Of a stretch of 64,000 bases of DNA, positions 31,886 to 48,257 are shown piece by piece. Each line of letters opens with the position of its first letter. The first letter of the stretch is position 1. The notes under the pieces are model-generated. The model was not told the origin of the DNA. It saw only the letters and a program-made list of their open reading frames with translations, and did not search any database. Location: assembly GCA_965112735.1 (NCBI GenBank), contig OZ218961.1, forward strand, positions 2,976,001 to 3,040,000, read 5' to 3'. A program made the translations under genes and the position numbers. The stretch comes from Phaeosaccion multiseriatum. Taxonomy: Eukaryota; Ochrophyta, other classes.

Positions 31886-33458
31886 CGTCCGCTCACCAGC
31901 GCCAAACGACGGCCCATGGTAGGGCTGAACCACTGATGGCGCAGGCACACGCAGGGCCAACGCGTCCGTCTCTACATAGCCTGAGCGACTGCCGCCGCCG
32001 CAGCAGCAGCAAAGAGCAACAGCAGCAACAGCAGCAGCAGCATCAGTAGTAGTAGTAGTAGTAGTAGTGGAGGGAGTACGAAGAATAGCAGGGGGGGCGG
32101 GGGGGCGACTGGTGAGGCGATTTCCAAAGTGCGCAACCATTCTCGTTACCTCCTCAACGAGGATCCATGTACACCAAAGACTGTGAAGCGGGAATGGCAT
32201 GGCCGGACAGAAACAGTGCTGACGCTTCGTCACTCGTCCAGCGAACATGGCTCGTTGGCTCGTCCCTCAGTGAGCCAAGTGAAGAGAAGACCGTAGACAA
32301 GCAAGGCGGAGTGTCGCTTGGGGAGGGCGTTACATGCATGGGTCTCCGCTTCGACATGCTGCAGCACTTGATGCACGGGACGGAGGCTTTCAGTCCGACT
32401 CTGGCAGTCTGACTCCCAGCGGCGTGAAACAAACAAGAAGCGAGGTCTTATACATGCCATCTGCCATCAAGTGCCATCAATGGAGGGGGACGGCATCAAG
32501 GGTGGAGGTGGTGGAGGTGGAACATGTGGGCGAGGCCATGGCTCTGCTGAAAATATATATACTATATATATATATGTAATGTACATATATCTCGACTCTT
32601 TTCTTTCCCCCTTCATTAACTCTTGACTGTAAGATTAAGATTATGTAAGATTCTAGCCTGCTCGCGCCTTCCAGCCTTAGCACAAGCACAAGTTGATTGA
32701 CCTCCCTCCCGTACGGATTGAATGCTCGCGTCTTGGCGCAAAAGTCGCGACCACCACCCGATGGTGCTGCGGCGGCTGCTGCTGCTGGTCTCGTCGTGGG
32801 AATGGTCGTAGAGTAGAGTAGATGAGTCAACCGGGGCCGAGGAGGGGACGAATCATGCCGTCTCTCCCTCACGCTTTTCCCTCCCTCCCTCCCTCCCTCC
32901 ACCGAAGCCTCGAAGCTTGAGCTTGCGGGAGCAGTAGCAGCAGCAGCAGCAGCTCTGTGGGCATCTGATTGCTTGTCCGACGACGCCGCAAGACGACGCC
33001 GCAAGCTCCGCGCACGGCTGCTGCAAGTGGGCCCTTTCGCTTGTCTATCGTACCTGGGTCTAGAGGGAAAGATGGTCGTACCCTGCCGACTTCGGCGGAA
33101 GAGAGCTGCTTCCGCTCCACCTGACTCTGCGAGTACTTCATGTCTGTCTAAATGACGTGTACCTTCTGCCATCCCAGGGACGGAACGCCATACCCGCCAG
33201 CCCTCTTTGTAACCGTCAGCCCTCTCCAAATCTGGCCTCTCCTCTGTCTTGTGCCCCATTCATAATGGTTGGCTGTCTTCCCCACCCCTCTGTTGCTTGC
33301 AAGTAAAGTACTCAAGGCACAGCGCAAGGGGTGTGTGAAGGAGATCCCCTTCCCCCCCCCCCCCCACCCTCTTCCCTTCCCTGCACGAGTCCGCGAAACA
33401 CACTATGCCCCACGGAGGGTATGGCGGCGGTACGTCGAGTGGTCAGTCATCCACGATA
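31886..33458. other. Long intergenic stretch without a convincing gene
   Basis: This region holds (CAG)n and (TAG)n tracts (31996-32068), a G-rich patch (32091-32108), an AT-rich tatata patch (32552-32590), a short CCCT run (32880-32900) and a C run (33352-33364). A long minus-strand frame with an ATG at 33259 exists (to 32477). It is biased (Ala and Arg runs, then an AT-derived Tyr/Ile tail), so it is not called as a gene. Confidence 0.5.
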
Positions 33459-34553
33459 TCAAGCCCCCACAAGGATACGCTCGGGCTGCGCCTCCTCCTG
33501 GTCTACTTCCACTTCCCCCGCCCCTCCTGCTGCTCCTGCTGCTGCTTGCACCACAGGCATCACAGGTGCATCGGTCGGCACCGCTGGCAGCTCCACTTGT
33601 TGTCCTACTTGGGTCACCGGTGCTGCAACCGGAGCCTCGGGCATTTGCTCCCCTAATTCTGCCGCCATTTCCTTCTCCAGGGCAGCGAACTCATCGCCAA
33701 GCTCCTGCTCTGCTTCTTCTGACCAGCCACCTCCCAGGGCACGACCAATCTCCTCCTCGATGGCTATGGCCTCTGCCGAGTCTGCCATGAGCTGCTCCAC
33801 TTGCTCGACAGGCATCTCCTCGTGAAGACGGTCGAGGATGCTGTTGCCCTTCTTTAGCGCGTCAAAGACTTGCATTTGCTGTGTCTCGAACGCAATGTTC
33901 TCAATCTGGTGAGAAGAGGGTGGGGGGGGGCAAGCGGGCGTGTGAGGGTTGGTTTTACATTGAGGACGTGACGTGCATTTCTGCTGCTGCGGAAGCCGAC
34001 GCGACAGGTTCGTATGCCCCTTATACAACGAGCAGAGGGCTCCTCCATGCTAAGCAAGGAGGTACGAAAGAAAGGGACGGGGTAACAAATTATCCGTGTG
34101 GCTTTACTCTCCCCTCAGCCATAAGAGTGACTAACTCACCATGGTCTCTACGGTCAGAAGCTGCGCATCTGCCTTATCGCACTCTTGGTTCTTGTACTTC
34201 TTAATCTTGAGAAGCAGCAGTGCCCGGTCCTTCCTCCCTTCCTTCACCAGCTGCTGGGCTTGTGAAAAGAGACGGTCAGTCTCCACTGTCAGCTGTGGGA
34301 GCGTTGTGAGAGGTGTGACAAAAGAGTTAGACGGGCGTTAAGTAGCTGTGGCAAGCCTCGGACAGACCGGGGAGGAGGGAGAAGGGTGGAAAGGGATAGA
34401 AAGGAGAGGGGAAGAAAAAATTCCACCCACCTTCTTTTGGTATCGCTTCAGGCGATCTCGACTGTTCTTGAGGTCAAGCACGGCCCTGTCATGGTCTGTG
34501 ATCTTGCTCTTTCCCTTCTTCCCCTTCTTCTTCTTCGAGCTGAACTGTCCCAT
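33459..34553 (-). CDS. VPS20: ESCRT-III subunit CHMP6/VPS20
   Basis: Three exons, 34553-34431, 34292-34140 and 33905-33459, all in phase 0, give 240 aa. The N-terminus MGQFSSKKKKGKK offers a myristoylatable glycine and a basic patch, as in CHMP6. The Snf7 core helices follow: ITDHDRAVLDLKNSRDRLKR, LVKEGRKDRALLLLKIKKYK and the helix beginning IENIAFETQQMQVFDALKKG. The acidic C-terminal half contains VELPAVPTDAP, matching the LPEVPSEP region of CHMP6. CHMP6 links ESCRT-II (VPS25) to Snf7 polymer assembly on endosomes. The C-terminal tail is Ala/Val-rich and longer than usual. The gene is divergent from LCB2. Confidence 0.9.
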
Positions 34554-34927
34554 CGTCTTGTTTGCTGCGTTGCGTCTACACCCCCCCGCCCCCCCCCCCC
34601 CCCCTTTTCTCTCATCACAACTGGCACGATCGATCTTTATGGTCCTAACACCCATCATTTTTCACTTCTCAGGGAGCAAGGGAGCAAGCAGCGCCACCAC
34701 CAGCAGCAGCAGAGTATCAGCAGCAGCATTTACGTCTCTATTGGACATCGTTGAAGAGGAAGGAAATCCGAAACTAGGGCGAATAGAAGGGAAACATGGA
34801 AAGACAATTAACAGCTGTGTAGCCGTCACTGCTGATCTGCAGACGGCAGGGGGGAGAGAGGGGGGGAGGGATTGCTGAAGCGAACAGCGACTTGACAGAC
34901 CGTTTCTCGCCATCGAGGAGCACTACA
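34554..34927. promoter_or_regulatory. Shared upstream region of VPS20 and LCB2 genes
   Basis: These 374 bp separate the two divergent ATGs. A C-run of about 25 bases with one G sits near 34579-34604, and a CAG-rich tract near 34690-34715. No TATA box was recognised. Confidence 0.4.
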
Positions 34928-37900
34928 ATGAATGGGAACGGGGGGCTGAACGGCCATGCGTGTGATAGCGCACATTCCAACGACGGCTCTTCGAAGCGCA
35001 GCAGCAGTAGCAAGTCTCTGGACCATAGAGAAGTCTGGTACGAGGTGCCAGACGCACCAGTGACCTATCCCGGCCGCTCAGAAGAGCTTCACGCATCACT
35101 GTGGGCCACCCTGTTTGGCTATTACACATGGATATCCCTCATCATCGTTGGGAAGGCTCGAGACTGGCTTGGCGCAGGTGAGCACCTCTTTCCTCACTCA
35201 TATGACCAAAATCCGAGTGTAGATGCACTGCTGCTGCTGTCGCAACCCCCCGCCATGCCGTAAATTCATTCTACAGTTGCTGGCCCTTGTCCCCCCCAGT
35301 CACCCCCTCCTGTCCGTCTTCGCCTCTCCCTTCCTCTGACTCTCTCTATACTCCTCGTTATCAGTCTTCGGTCGATCACGGTACCGCGGGGAGACGCAGC
35401 CCCCCGAAGGATATGCCCCGCTGTTCAAATCCTTTGAGAATTTCTACACTCGGCGACTCTACAACCGCATCCAGGACTGCTGGAACAGGCCCATCTGTAG
35501 TGCGCCGGGCTCTACCATTGAGGTCATGGAGAGGAGCTCTGAGGACGGCATGAAGAGCCTCAGGTGAGATAGACGAGAGAGCCAAACAAACGTATTGAGG
35601 GCACTACACGTGGCAGGAGGAGGCGTAGACACACACTGAGACGGGGCGACGATACTCGCTCAATGTGTAGTCACGGCGAGGAGGGATGGGGGGGGACGAC
35701 CGCAGCAACGCTGCTAGTATACTACAGCGGGTAGCAGCCGTTACCTCAGCTTAACAATCCTCCATACCCCCCCCTCCTTCCCTCCCGCCCTCCCGCCGAC
35801 CCTCCCTCCCTCCTTCCCATCCATGTCCACCTCCACCTCCATTCAATCTTTGCCATTTCCCCTTTTCACAATCCCCCTCCCCCTCCTTCTCCCCCCCCTC
35901 CTCCTCCTCCTCCTCCTCCTCCTCCTCCTCCTACTCCTCCTCCTCCCCCTCCCCCTCCCCCCATTCCTAAAGCCTCACTGGAAGCACCAAGCGCATGCTG
36001 AATCTCGGGTCCTACAACTACCTTGGGTTTGGCGACGACTGGAGGACAACGTGTAAGCCTGGCGTTGTGTCCGTGCTCGACAACTTCCCAGTGGGCATGG
36101 CGGCCAGTCGGTGAGAGCAGCGCGGTGGAGGGGGGAGGGTAGCACGACAAAGGGTGGAAGGAGGCAGGATCCTTTGTGAAGTGTGTGTGTGCGCGTGGGT
36201 GGTCAGCTCCCAACCAACCATGAGCTCCTATTCTCTCTCTACACACATGCGGTGTGTAACGGCGTGTAACGTATGTAACGCTCGTGTTGTATATATCCTT
36301 GCCTCTGTCTCCTGTCTTGTCTCGTCTCTTCTTTGCTGTTTCCTGTACTCTATCCGTGTAATGTGATGGGTGCTGTGGTGTGATGAGAGCAGGCAGGCCT
36401 TTGGCTCAACCACAGAACACCGAGAGCTAGAGAAGCTTGTGGCACGCTTCCTCGGCAAGGAAGACGCCGTTGTCTTCAACATGGGCTACGGAACAAATGC
36501 CTCCACCATTCCCGCCCTCATGGGGAAGGGAGACCTCATCATCTCAGACACCCTCAATCACATGTCCATTGTGAGCGGCTGCAGGGCCTCAGGGGCACAG
36601 ATCAGAGTCTTTCAGCACAACGATGCGGAGGACCTAGAGGAGGTGAGTGTGTTGGTGATACGGAGGGAGGAGAGAGGGAGGGAGAGAGGGAGGGGAGGGA
36701 GGCGAAGGGAGGGGGAGGCGAAGGGAGGGAAGGGAGGCGGAGGGAGAGAGGGGGGAGAGGGAGGGAGGGGGGAGAGGGAGGGAGGGGGGAGAGGGAGGGA
36801 GGGGGAGTGAGGGGGGGGGGAGAGGGAGGGGGAGGGAGAGAGGGGGGAGGGAGGGAGGGGGAGGGAGGGAGGGGAAGGGAATAGAAGGGGTGAGACTTCC
36901 CATCGCCTCTGTTGTCCCGTAGCCCTCTGTCCTGACACCCCCTCCTCCGTCCTGACACCCCACCCCTTCTGTCCTGGTACTTCTCTCTTGTCCTGACACT
37001 CCCCTACCCCTGACCCCCGACCCATATTCCTGTGTGTTGGAAACATAGGTGCTGAAGGAGGCAATTGTGATGGGCATGCCGCGCACCCGCCGACCGTGGA
37101 AGAAGATCCTGGTCATGGTGGAGGGCATATACTCCATGGAGGGGGAGGTGGTGGACCTCAAACCCATTGTGCGAGTGGCCAAGAAGTACAAGGCGTATGT
37201 GTACCTCGACGAAGCCCACAGCATCGGCGCACTGGGGCTGACGGGCAGAGGGGCGTGTGAGTACTGTGGAGTGGACCCTGCCGATGTAGACATCCTGATG
37301 GGCACCTTCACCAAGAGTTTTGGCGGGATGGGCGGTTACATTGCCGCCGACAAGCATATTGTGGACTATCTGCGCGTCAACTGTGCCGGTATGCTCTACC
37401 ACAACAGCATGTCGCCCGTCGTTGCGAGGCAGGTCAGTATTCTCCCTCTAGTTTCCCTGCCTGCCTCCCTCCCCACCTCCCTCCCTCCCGCCCTCCCTCC
37501 CTCCCTCCCTCCATCTATCCATCCCTCCCTTCCTCCCTCCCTCCCTCCCTCCCTCCCTTCCCTCCCTCCCTCCCTCCCTTCCCCCCTCTGTTCCGTGCCC
37601 TTACTTTGGCGCACAGAGCTGCTTCCTTCCCCTCTCATAAGAACCTCCTGTCTCCCTCCCCCTCCCCCCTGTCTGTCACGTAACATGCCGTATACTAAAC
37701 ATATCCTTACGTACCCTTACATAAGGTGTTCGTGGCCCTCCAAATCATCATGGGCGAAGACGGCACGGACATTGGCGCCTCCAAACTCAAGGCCCTTCGC
37801 GACAACTCCAACTTCGTCAGACACCGCCTCACCAAGATGGGCCTCCACGTGTATGGTGATTACAACTCGCCCGTCATCCCTGTGGTGCTCTACGTACCGG

Positions 37901-38112
37901 GCAAGATGGCGGCCTTCTCCCGAGAGTGTTACAAGAGGAGCTTGGCTGTGGTGGTGGTGTGCTTCCCCGCCACGAGCCTGCACACGGGACGCACGAGACT
38001 GTGTGTGTCGGCGGGGCATAAGAAGAGAGACTTGGAGATTGCCCTGGACAGGATGCACGAGGTGGTGAACTTGATCAAGATTAAGTACAAGAATAATATG
38101 TTCGGCTTGTAG
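34928..38112 (+). CDS. LCB2: Serine palmitoyltransferase subunit 2 (LCB2)
   Basis: Six exons: 34928-35177, 35365-35563, 35973-36110, 36393-36642, 37049-37432, 37726-38112, giving 535 aa with all phases closing. It is a PLP enzyme of the alpha-oxoamine synthase family that condenses serine with palmitoyl-CoA, the first step of sphingolipid synthesis, at the ER. A single N-terminal membrane segment ([16 protein letters not shown]) precedes the catalytic domain. Diagnostic parts are [44 protein letters not shown] (333-342) and the PLP lysine K368 in [12 protein letters not shown], which marks the catalytic LCB2 rather than LCB1. Introns 4 and 5 are filled with (GAGG)n and (CCCT)n DNA. The last 50 bp including the stop are repeated downstream. 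Confidence 0.94.
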
Positions 38113-38252
38113 TGGTGAACTTGATCAAGATTAAGTACAAGAATAATATGTTCGGCTTGTAGTGGTGAACTTGATCAAGATTAAGTACAAGAATAATATG
38201 TTCGGCTTGTAGGATCAAGATTAAGTACAAGAATAATATGTTCGGCTTGTAG
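38063..38252 (+). repeat. 50-bp tandem repeat covering the LCB2 stop codon
   Basis: The last 16 codons of LCB2 plus the TAG (38063-38112) are followed by two exact 50-bp copies (38113-38162, 38163-38212) and a 40-bp partial copy (38213-38252). The copies lie directly downstream in the 3' flank. Because 50 is not a multiple of three, read-through would not repeat the same peptide. Confidence 0.95.
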
Positions 38253-38396
38253 GCTTCAAGGCGGCGAGCCAGAGGGGGAGGGAGAGAGGGAGGCAGGGAG
38301 GGAGGGGGTGGGGTTCGTATTCCCCTGAGGCTGGGGGCCGAGGTTGGGTTTTCATATCACCCTCCCTTTTCACGTTATATAATATTACATAATGCA

Positions 38397-38806
38397 ATCA
38401 TAATGGTAATGAAGAAAGCGTATCTTATTCCTTTAGGTGCGCAGCAAGACGTCTTGACCTCATAATCGGGTAGGGGAAGCACTTGGCATCTCCCGCCGCA
38501 AACCCTCCCTCTGCGGCTGCCTCCCCTCCTCCCTCCCCTCCTCCCTCCCCTCCTCCCTCACTTCCCTCCCCTCCCCTCCCCTCCTCCACCTTCTCTCTAC
38601 CATCATAATGGTAATGAAGAAAGCGTATCTTATTCCTTTAGGTGCGCAGCAAGACGTCTTGACCTCATAATCGGGTAGGGGAAGCACTTGGCATCTCCCG
38701 CCGCAAACCCTCCCTCTGCGGCTGCCTCCCCTCCTCCCTCCCCTCCTCCCTCCCCTCCTCCCTCACTTCCCTCCCCTCCCCTCCCCTCCTCCACCTTCTC
38801 TCTACC
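38397..38806. repeat. 205-bp tandem duplication
   Basis: Positions 38397-38601 and 38602-38806 are two near-identical copies. Each begins atcataatggtaatgaag, contains cgtatcttattcctttaggt and ends in a (CCTCCCCT)n tract with caccttctctctac. The second copy abuts the tetranucleotide tract that follows. No reading frame is shared with the neighbours. Confidence 0.92.
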
Positions 38807-38839
38807 TACGCCAGAACAATTGCCAACCCGAGCAACGAT

Positions 38840-38868
38840 CCAACCAACCAACCAACCAACCAACCAAC

Positions 38869-38903
<35 letters not shown>

Positions 38904-38944
38904 CCAAGCAAGCAACCAACCAACCAACCAACCAACCAAGCAAC

Positions 38945-38983
<39 letters not shown>

Positions 38984-39180
38984 GTGTGTCTCTTGCCCAA
39001 GCTCACTATGGAGCATCAGCCAGCGCGTGCCCACCGACCCTCATCGACAAACCATCGACAAACCATCGACAAACCATCGACTACCATCGACAAACCATCG
39101 ACTACCATCGACAAACCATCGACAAACCATCGACAAACCATCGACAAACCATCGACAAACCATCGACAAACCATCGACTG
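38840..39180. repeat. Tetranucleotide tract and 11-bp minisatellite
   Basis: From 38840 to 38980 the DNA alternates (CAAC)n and (AAGC)n blocks. From about 39043 to 39180 an 11-bp unit, accatcgacaa, is repeated about eleven times with two shorter variants (accatcgact). Both lie between the convergent ends of LCB2 and the coiled-coil gene, in non-coding DNA. Confidence 0.88.
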
Positions 39181-39225
39181 CCATCGGGCCCTCAAAAGGG
39201 CTCTCAAAAGGAAAAAGGGCTCTCA

Positions 39226-44054
<4,829 letters not shown>

Positions 44055-44203
44055 CTTTTAGCTGCTTCTTCCTCCCAAGATAGATAGAGAGCGAAGTTGC
44101 CCCCTCCCGACCCGACCAATTTCTGAAACTTTCACGTGGAAACTTTCATGACTTATGGGCGGGCCGTAGGCGGAAAAAGCCCGCGAGAACATATATCAAC
44201 AGA

Positions 44204-45145
44204 ATGTGCCGTGTGGGAAGCAGAGGGTCTCTGATACTCTCCCTCTGTCTGGCGGGCCGAGGAGGACAGGCACGCGCGTTTGTCGCTAACATGGCTTCTT
44301 CTGGGGGCTCAGGGACGCCTAAACGAGTTTGTGTCATAGGGGCGGGCGCAGCGGGGTTGGCTTCCTCGAAAGCGCTGCGGGATGTGGGCCTGAGCGTCAC
44401 GTGTTTTGAAGGAGGTGAGCCCAGAGCCCATCTATCTATCCTACCTTCCGAGCTGGCCAGTCCAGTCCTCCTGCTTCCTCTCAACCCACAACTCCCTCGG
44501 ATATGCTCCTCCCCTGCCTCCTCCTCTCCGCACCGCGTCCTCAGACGAGCATGTAGGAGGCGTGTGGCGTTACAAAGAAGCAGATGGCCCAATGTACCGC
44601 AGCCTCCGCACCAACCTGCCGAAGGAGCTGATGGCATTTCGCGGCGACCCCTTCCCTGCCCGAGTCAACAGCTTCCCCACCCACGGAGAGGTTTACGAGT
44701 ATCTCAGGGACTACGCGGTTACTCATGACCTTGGTCCACTCATTCGCTTCGGTTCGAGGGTTCTCAACGTGGCCAAGCGCTCCGACGGGTCGGTCTGGAC
44801 TGTGCGGTGGCAGAGAAGCGAGGCTGCTTTCGCTGCTGATGAACCACAAGGACGACGACGAGGAGGAGGAGGAGGAGGTGATAGTGCAGGAGGATCAATT
44901 TTCGATGAAGACTTTGACGCTGTCGTGGTGTGCAACGGTCACTACGACGTGCCTTCCATGCCCGGTATTGCAGGCCTGGCATCGTACACGGGAAAGTTGG
45001 AGCACAGTCTGACGGTAAGACAATCGAGCGCCGGAGGTGATGGCGGGGGTTGCCGTGGATCTGACGCTCTGATTCTCCTCCCTCCCCCCCCCCCCCCCTC
45101 CCTTCCTCCTCCTCCTCCTCCTCCTCCTCCTCCTCCTCCTCCTCC

Positions 45146-45195
<50 letters not shown>

Positions 45196-45202
45196 GTCAT
45201 CG

Positions 45203-45253
<51 letters not shown>

Positions 45254-46442
45254 CATCATCACCACCGACACCACATACAGTACGACGAGCCTTCGCCATA
45301 TCGGCGGCAGCGTGTGCTGTGCATCGGGGCCCGGAGCTCAGGAACGGACATTGCACGGGAGATAGCTGAGTTCCATCATCATGAGGTAGAAGGAGGAGGA
45401 GGAGGAGGAGGGAGGGAGGCGTCGGAGGTAGAACCCGCCGTTCACGTGGTGGATAAAGGCTGCCATGAAAGCGTTCTGGGTGGAACAAGGGGTCGAGTGT
45501 GGCGAAGGCCCGACATTGAGGCGTTTGAGGGGGGCAAGGGGGTGCGGTTTCAAGACGGTAGCAGGGCAGAGGTGGACACTGTGATTTATTGTACAGGCTA
45601 TGAGTACGATTTCGCCTTTCTGAAGCACCATTTACAAGAGGGACAACGGGTGGAGGAGCATCAGCAGGATGAGGAGGAGTTGAAGGAGGAAGCAGCCGCG
45701 GTGGCGAAGCGGGAAGAGACAAGTAATAGCAGTAGCAGCAGTAGGAGCAGCAGCAGCAGCAGCAGCAGCAAGGCGGGCACCGACGAGACCGACCGAATAC
45801 TCGTGAGGGCGGAGAACAGAAGTGTGTCTCCTCTGTTCTTGGACCTGTTCCACGTACAAGACCCCACGCTCTGCTTCATTGGGCTACTGCACAGCGTTGT
45901 GCCATTCCCTCAGTTCGACATACAGGTTTGATATGGAAGATGGAGGGGAGGGGACGAGCTGCAGGAAGAGCACATACCTCGTATCGCGAAGACACACACA
46001 AATCTCAACACCTCTGGCTTGCTGGCTTGCCTCTCTCTCCCCCTCTCAGTCTCTCTCTCTGTGTGTCTCTCCCTCTCTCCCCCTCTCTCTCCGTGTCTCT
46101 CTTTCTCTGTGTGTGTCTCTCTCCGTCTCTCTCTCTGTGTGTATGTCTCTCCCTCTCTCTCCGTATCTCTCTCCCTCTCTCTTTCTCTCTCTCTCTCTCT
46201 TTCCCTTTCTCAATCCCGCCTGTTCCGCACCAATCCTCCGCAGGCGCGCCTGGCTGCCGCTGTGTATTCAGGCCAAGTCAGCTTGCCTTCGGAGGAGGCC
46301 AGACGAGAGGCCTTCGAAGCCGATAAAAGATCGCTCCGGGAGAGGGGGGGGCGAGAGAAGGATGCCCACTACCAGGGTGGAATGCAGTGGGAGTACAACA
46401 GGAAACTTGCCAAGGTAGGGTAGGAATGACTGACTGACTGAA

Positions 46443-46490
<48 letters not shown>

Positions 46491-46557
46491 TGACTGACTG
46501 ACTGGCTGACTGACTGACTGACTGACTGACTGACTGACTGGCTGACTGACTGACTGA

Positions 46558-46598
<41 letters not shown>

Positions 46599-47478
46599 TG
46601 ACTGACTGACTGACTGACTGACTGGCTGACTGGCTGACTGACTGACTGACTGGCTGACTGACTGACTGACTGACTGACTGACTGACTGACTGACTGACTG
46701 ACTGACTGACTGACTGACTGACTTCGATCTTGGCCTTCAACACTCTCCCCAACTCTATGGTCATTTCGCTTGCGCCAGACGCTATGAATCGTTTCCGTAA
46801 CTGCCAACCGCGCTGTCACTGCCGCCCTCTCTCGTCCTCTTCGTCTTCTCATCTCTCCTCCCTCTGTGCCACTCCATACGCCGGTCCTCCTGACGGGTAT
46901 AATATCTCTCTCTCTATATATATGTATATATGTGTGTGTGTATCCTGACGGGAATAGATCGGGGGCTTTTGGAATGACGCTTTCGAACGGCAACTTCAAC
47001 TGTGGGAGGCGCTGTACAATCACGCGGGCACCACCAGGCCGAAATTCCCAGGGGTGCGTCAGACAAAGGGGAAGGGGAGGACCGGGAAGCACTCACTCGC
47101 TCAGTCTTGCCGACTCTTATCGGTCCGTGGTTGGGACGCGCTTATGTTGGCCAGCCGTCTCGCCTTGTCTGCCTACCTACGTGCTGCCTGCCTACCTGCC
47201 TGCGTGCCTGCCTGCCTGCCTATCTGTAACCCCTCCTCCTCCTCCTCCTCCTCCTCCTCCTCCTCCTCCTCCTCCTCCTCCTCTGCCTCCTTTTTACTGT
47301 TGAACAGGGACCGGACTCGTACCGCGACAACCAGTACATCATCGACGAGCAGCAGGGCACCTTTGAGGTAGTGAGCGGAGGGAGCAGAGACGATACGGGA
47401 AAAGTGATAGTCCAAGGGCAAGGGCATCCGCAGGCAGCTCAGGCAACTGATGAAGCTGAGGGAACTGCAGGCGGCTGA
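44204..47478 (+). CDS. Flavin-containing monooxygenase
   Basis: Six exons: 44204-44414, 44545-45014, 45281-45925, 46244-46414, 46958-47053, 47308-47478, giving about 587 aa. The FAD motif GAGAAGLASSKAL follows the leader. The FMO fingerprint is split by intron 2 and reassembles as YTGKLEHSLT|YDEP. The NADPH motif is VLCIGARSSGTDIARE, and VIYCTGYEYDFAFL matches the family ATGY motif. It would oxygenate soft nucleophiles (S or N) with NADPH and O2. Residues 1-25 look like a signal peptide ending ARAFVA, which may be a plastid or secretory leader. A Glu/Ser-rich insertion (about 350-390) includes (AGC)n. The C-terminus after TFEV is uncertain, because it enters the gcagctgagg repeat, and a GTAGTG donor there could be used. 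Confidence 0.87.
46426..46722. repeat. (TGAC)n/(TGGC)n microsatellite in an intron
   Basis: About 300 bp of tgac units with blocks of ggct lie 12 bp after the donor of exon 4 of the monooxygenase gene. In one minus-strand frame it reads as an uninterrupted Ser/Gln/Val repeat, which is an artefact. Confidence 0.9.
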
Positions 47479-47790
47479 GGCGGCTGAGGCAGCTGAGGCA
47501 ACTGAAGGCAACTGCAGGCAGCTGAGGCAGCTGCAGGCAGCTGAGGCAACTGAGGAAGCTGAGGCAACGGCAGGCAGCTGAGGCAGCTCAGGCAGCTGAG
47601 GCAAGTGCAGGCAACTGAGGCAGCTGCAGGCAGCTGAGGTAACTGCAGGCAGCTGAGGTAACTGCAGGCAGCTCAGGCAACTGAGGAAGCTGAGGCAACT
47701 GCAGGCAGCTGAGGTACTGCAGGCAGCTCAGGCAACTGAGGAAGCTGAGGCAACTGCAGGCAGCTGAGGCAAGCAGGCAGGCAAGTGAGG
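47458..47790 (+). repeat. Imperfect aggcagctgagg minisatellite
   Basis: Units of 10 to 12 bp built on gcagctgagg and gcaactgagg recur about thirty times, starting inside the last exon of the monooxygenase gene and running into its 3' flank. gcagctg makes the array rich in PvuII-like palindromes (cagctg), which would fold into small hairpins. Confidence 0.8.
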
Positions 47791-48257
47791 CAGCTGAGGA
47801 AGCTGGGGTACATGGAGAAGTGGCGGAGGAAAGAGGCGCGAGTGGGGGAAGCGTAGAGGGCTTCGGCGAATGCTCTGTGAGAGCGGTGCACAGATTTTAA
47901 AATAAGAAGTACTTCGTGTGTAGTTACTTATCAGTACGTAAGATTACATGCATGTACACTTCACATACTACGAGGTGTTTCATGAGCGTTTTATAAATCG
48001 AAGCACGTGCAATGGAGCCAACACCTCCTTCGATTTGTGTTGTACAGTGTTGTCGTACACTCTGTCCACAATCACACACTCAACACTCGAGTTAATACGT
48101 GAGTTCACCCTCCAAGCAGTTACCACTCGAGCTCACCCTCGAAGCAGTTAACACTCGACTTAATGGGCGAACCAGTTAACCCTCGAAGAAGATGCGAGTA
48201 ACATTAATCCTTCACTACTCCGCACTGTAGCAAATGCTCTTCCTCCCTCCTCAACAC
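47791..48257. other. Intergenic tail-to-tail gap with short dispersed repeats
   Basis: From about 48078 to 48200 the sequence repeats variants of cactcgag, ttcaccctcgaagcagtta and cagttaac in loose tandem of about 38 bp. The rest is unremarkable. No gene or RNA is recognised. Confidence 0.5.

Noticed and set aside
32477-33259. Minus-strand frame with ATG at 33259 and 260 codons
   Set aside because: Composition changes abruptly from Arg/Glu to Ala runs to a Tyr/Ile tail made from tatata DNA. No domain or splice support was found.
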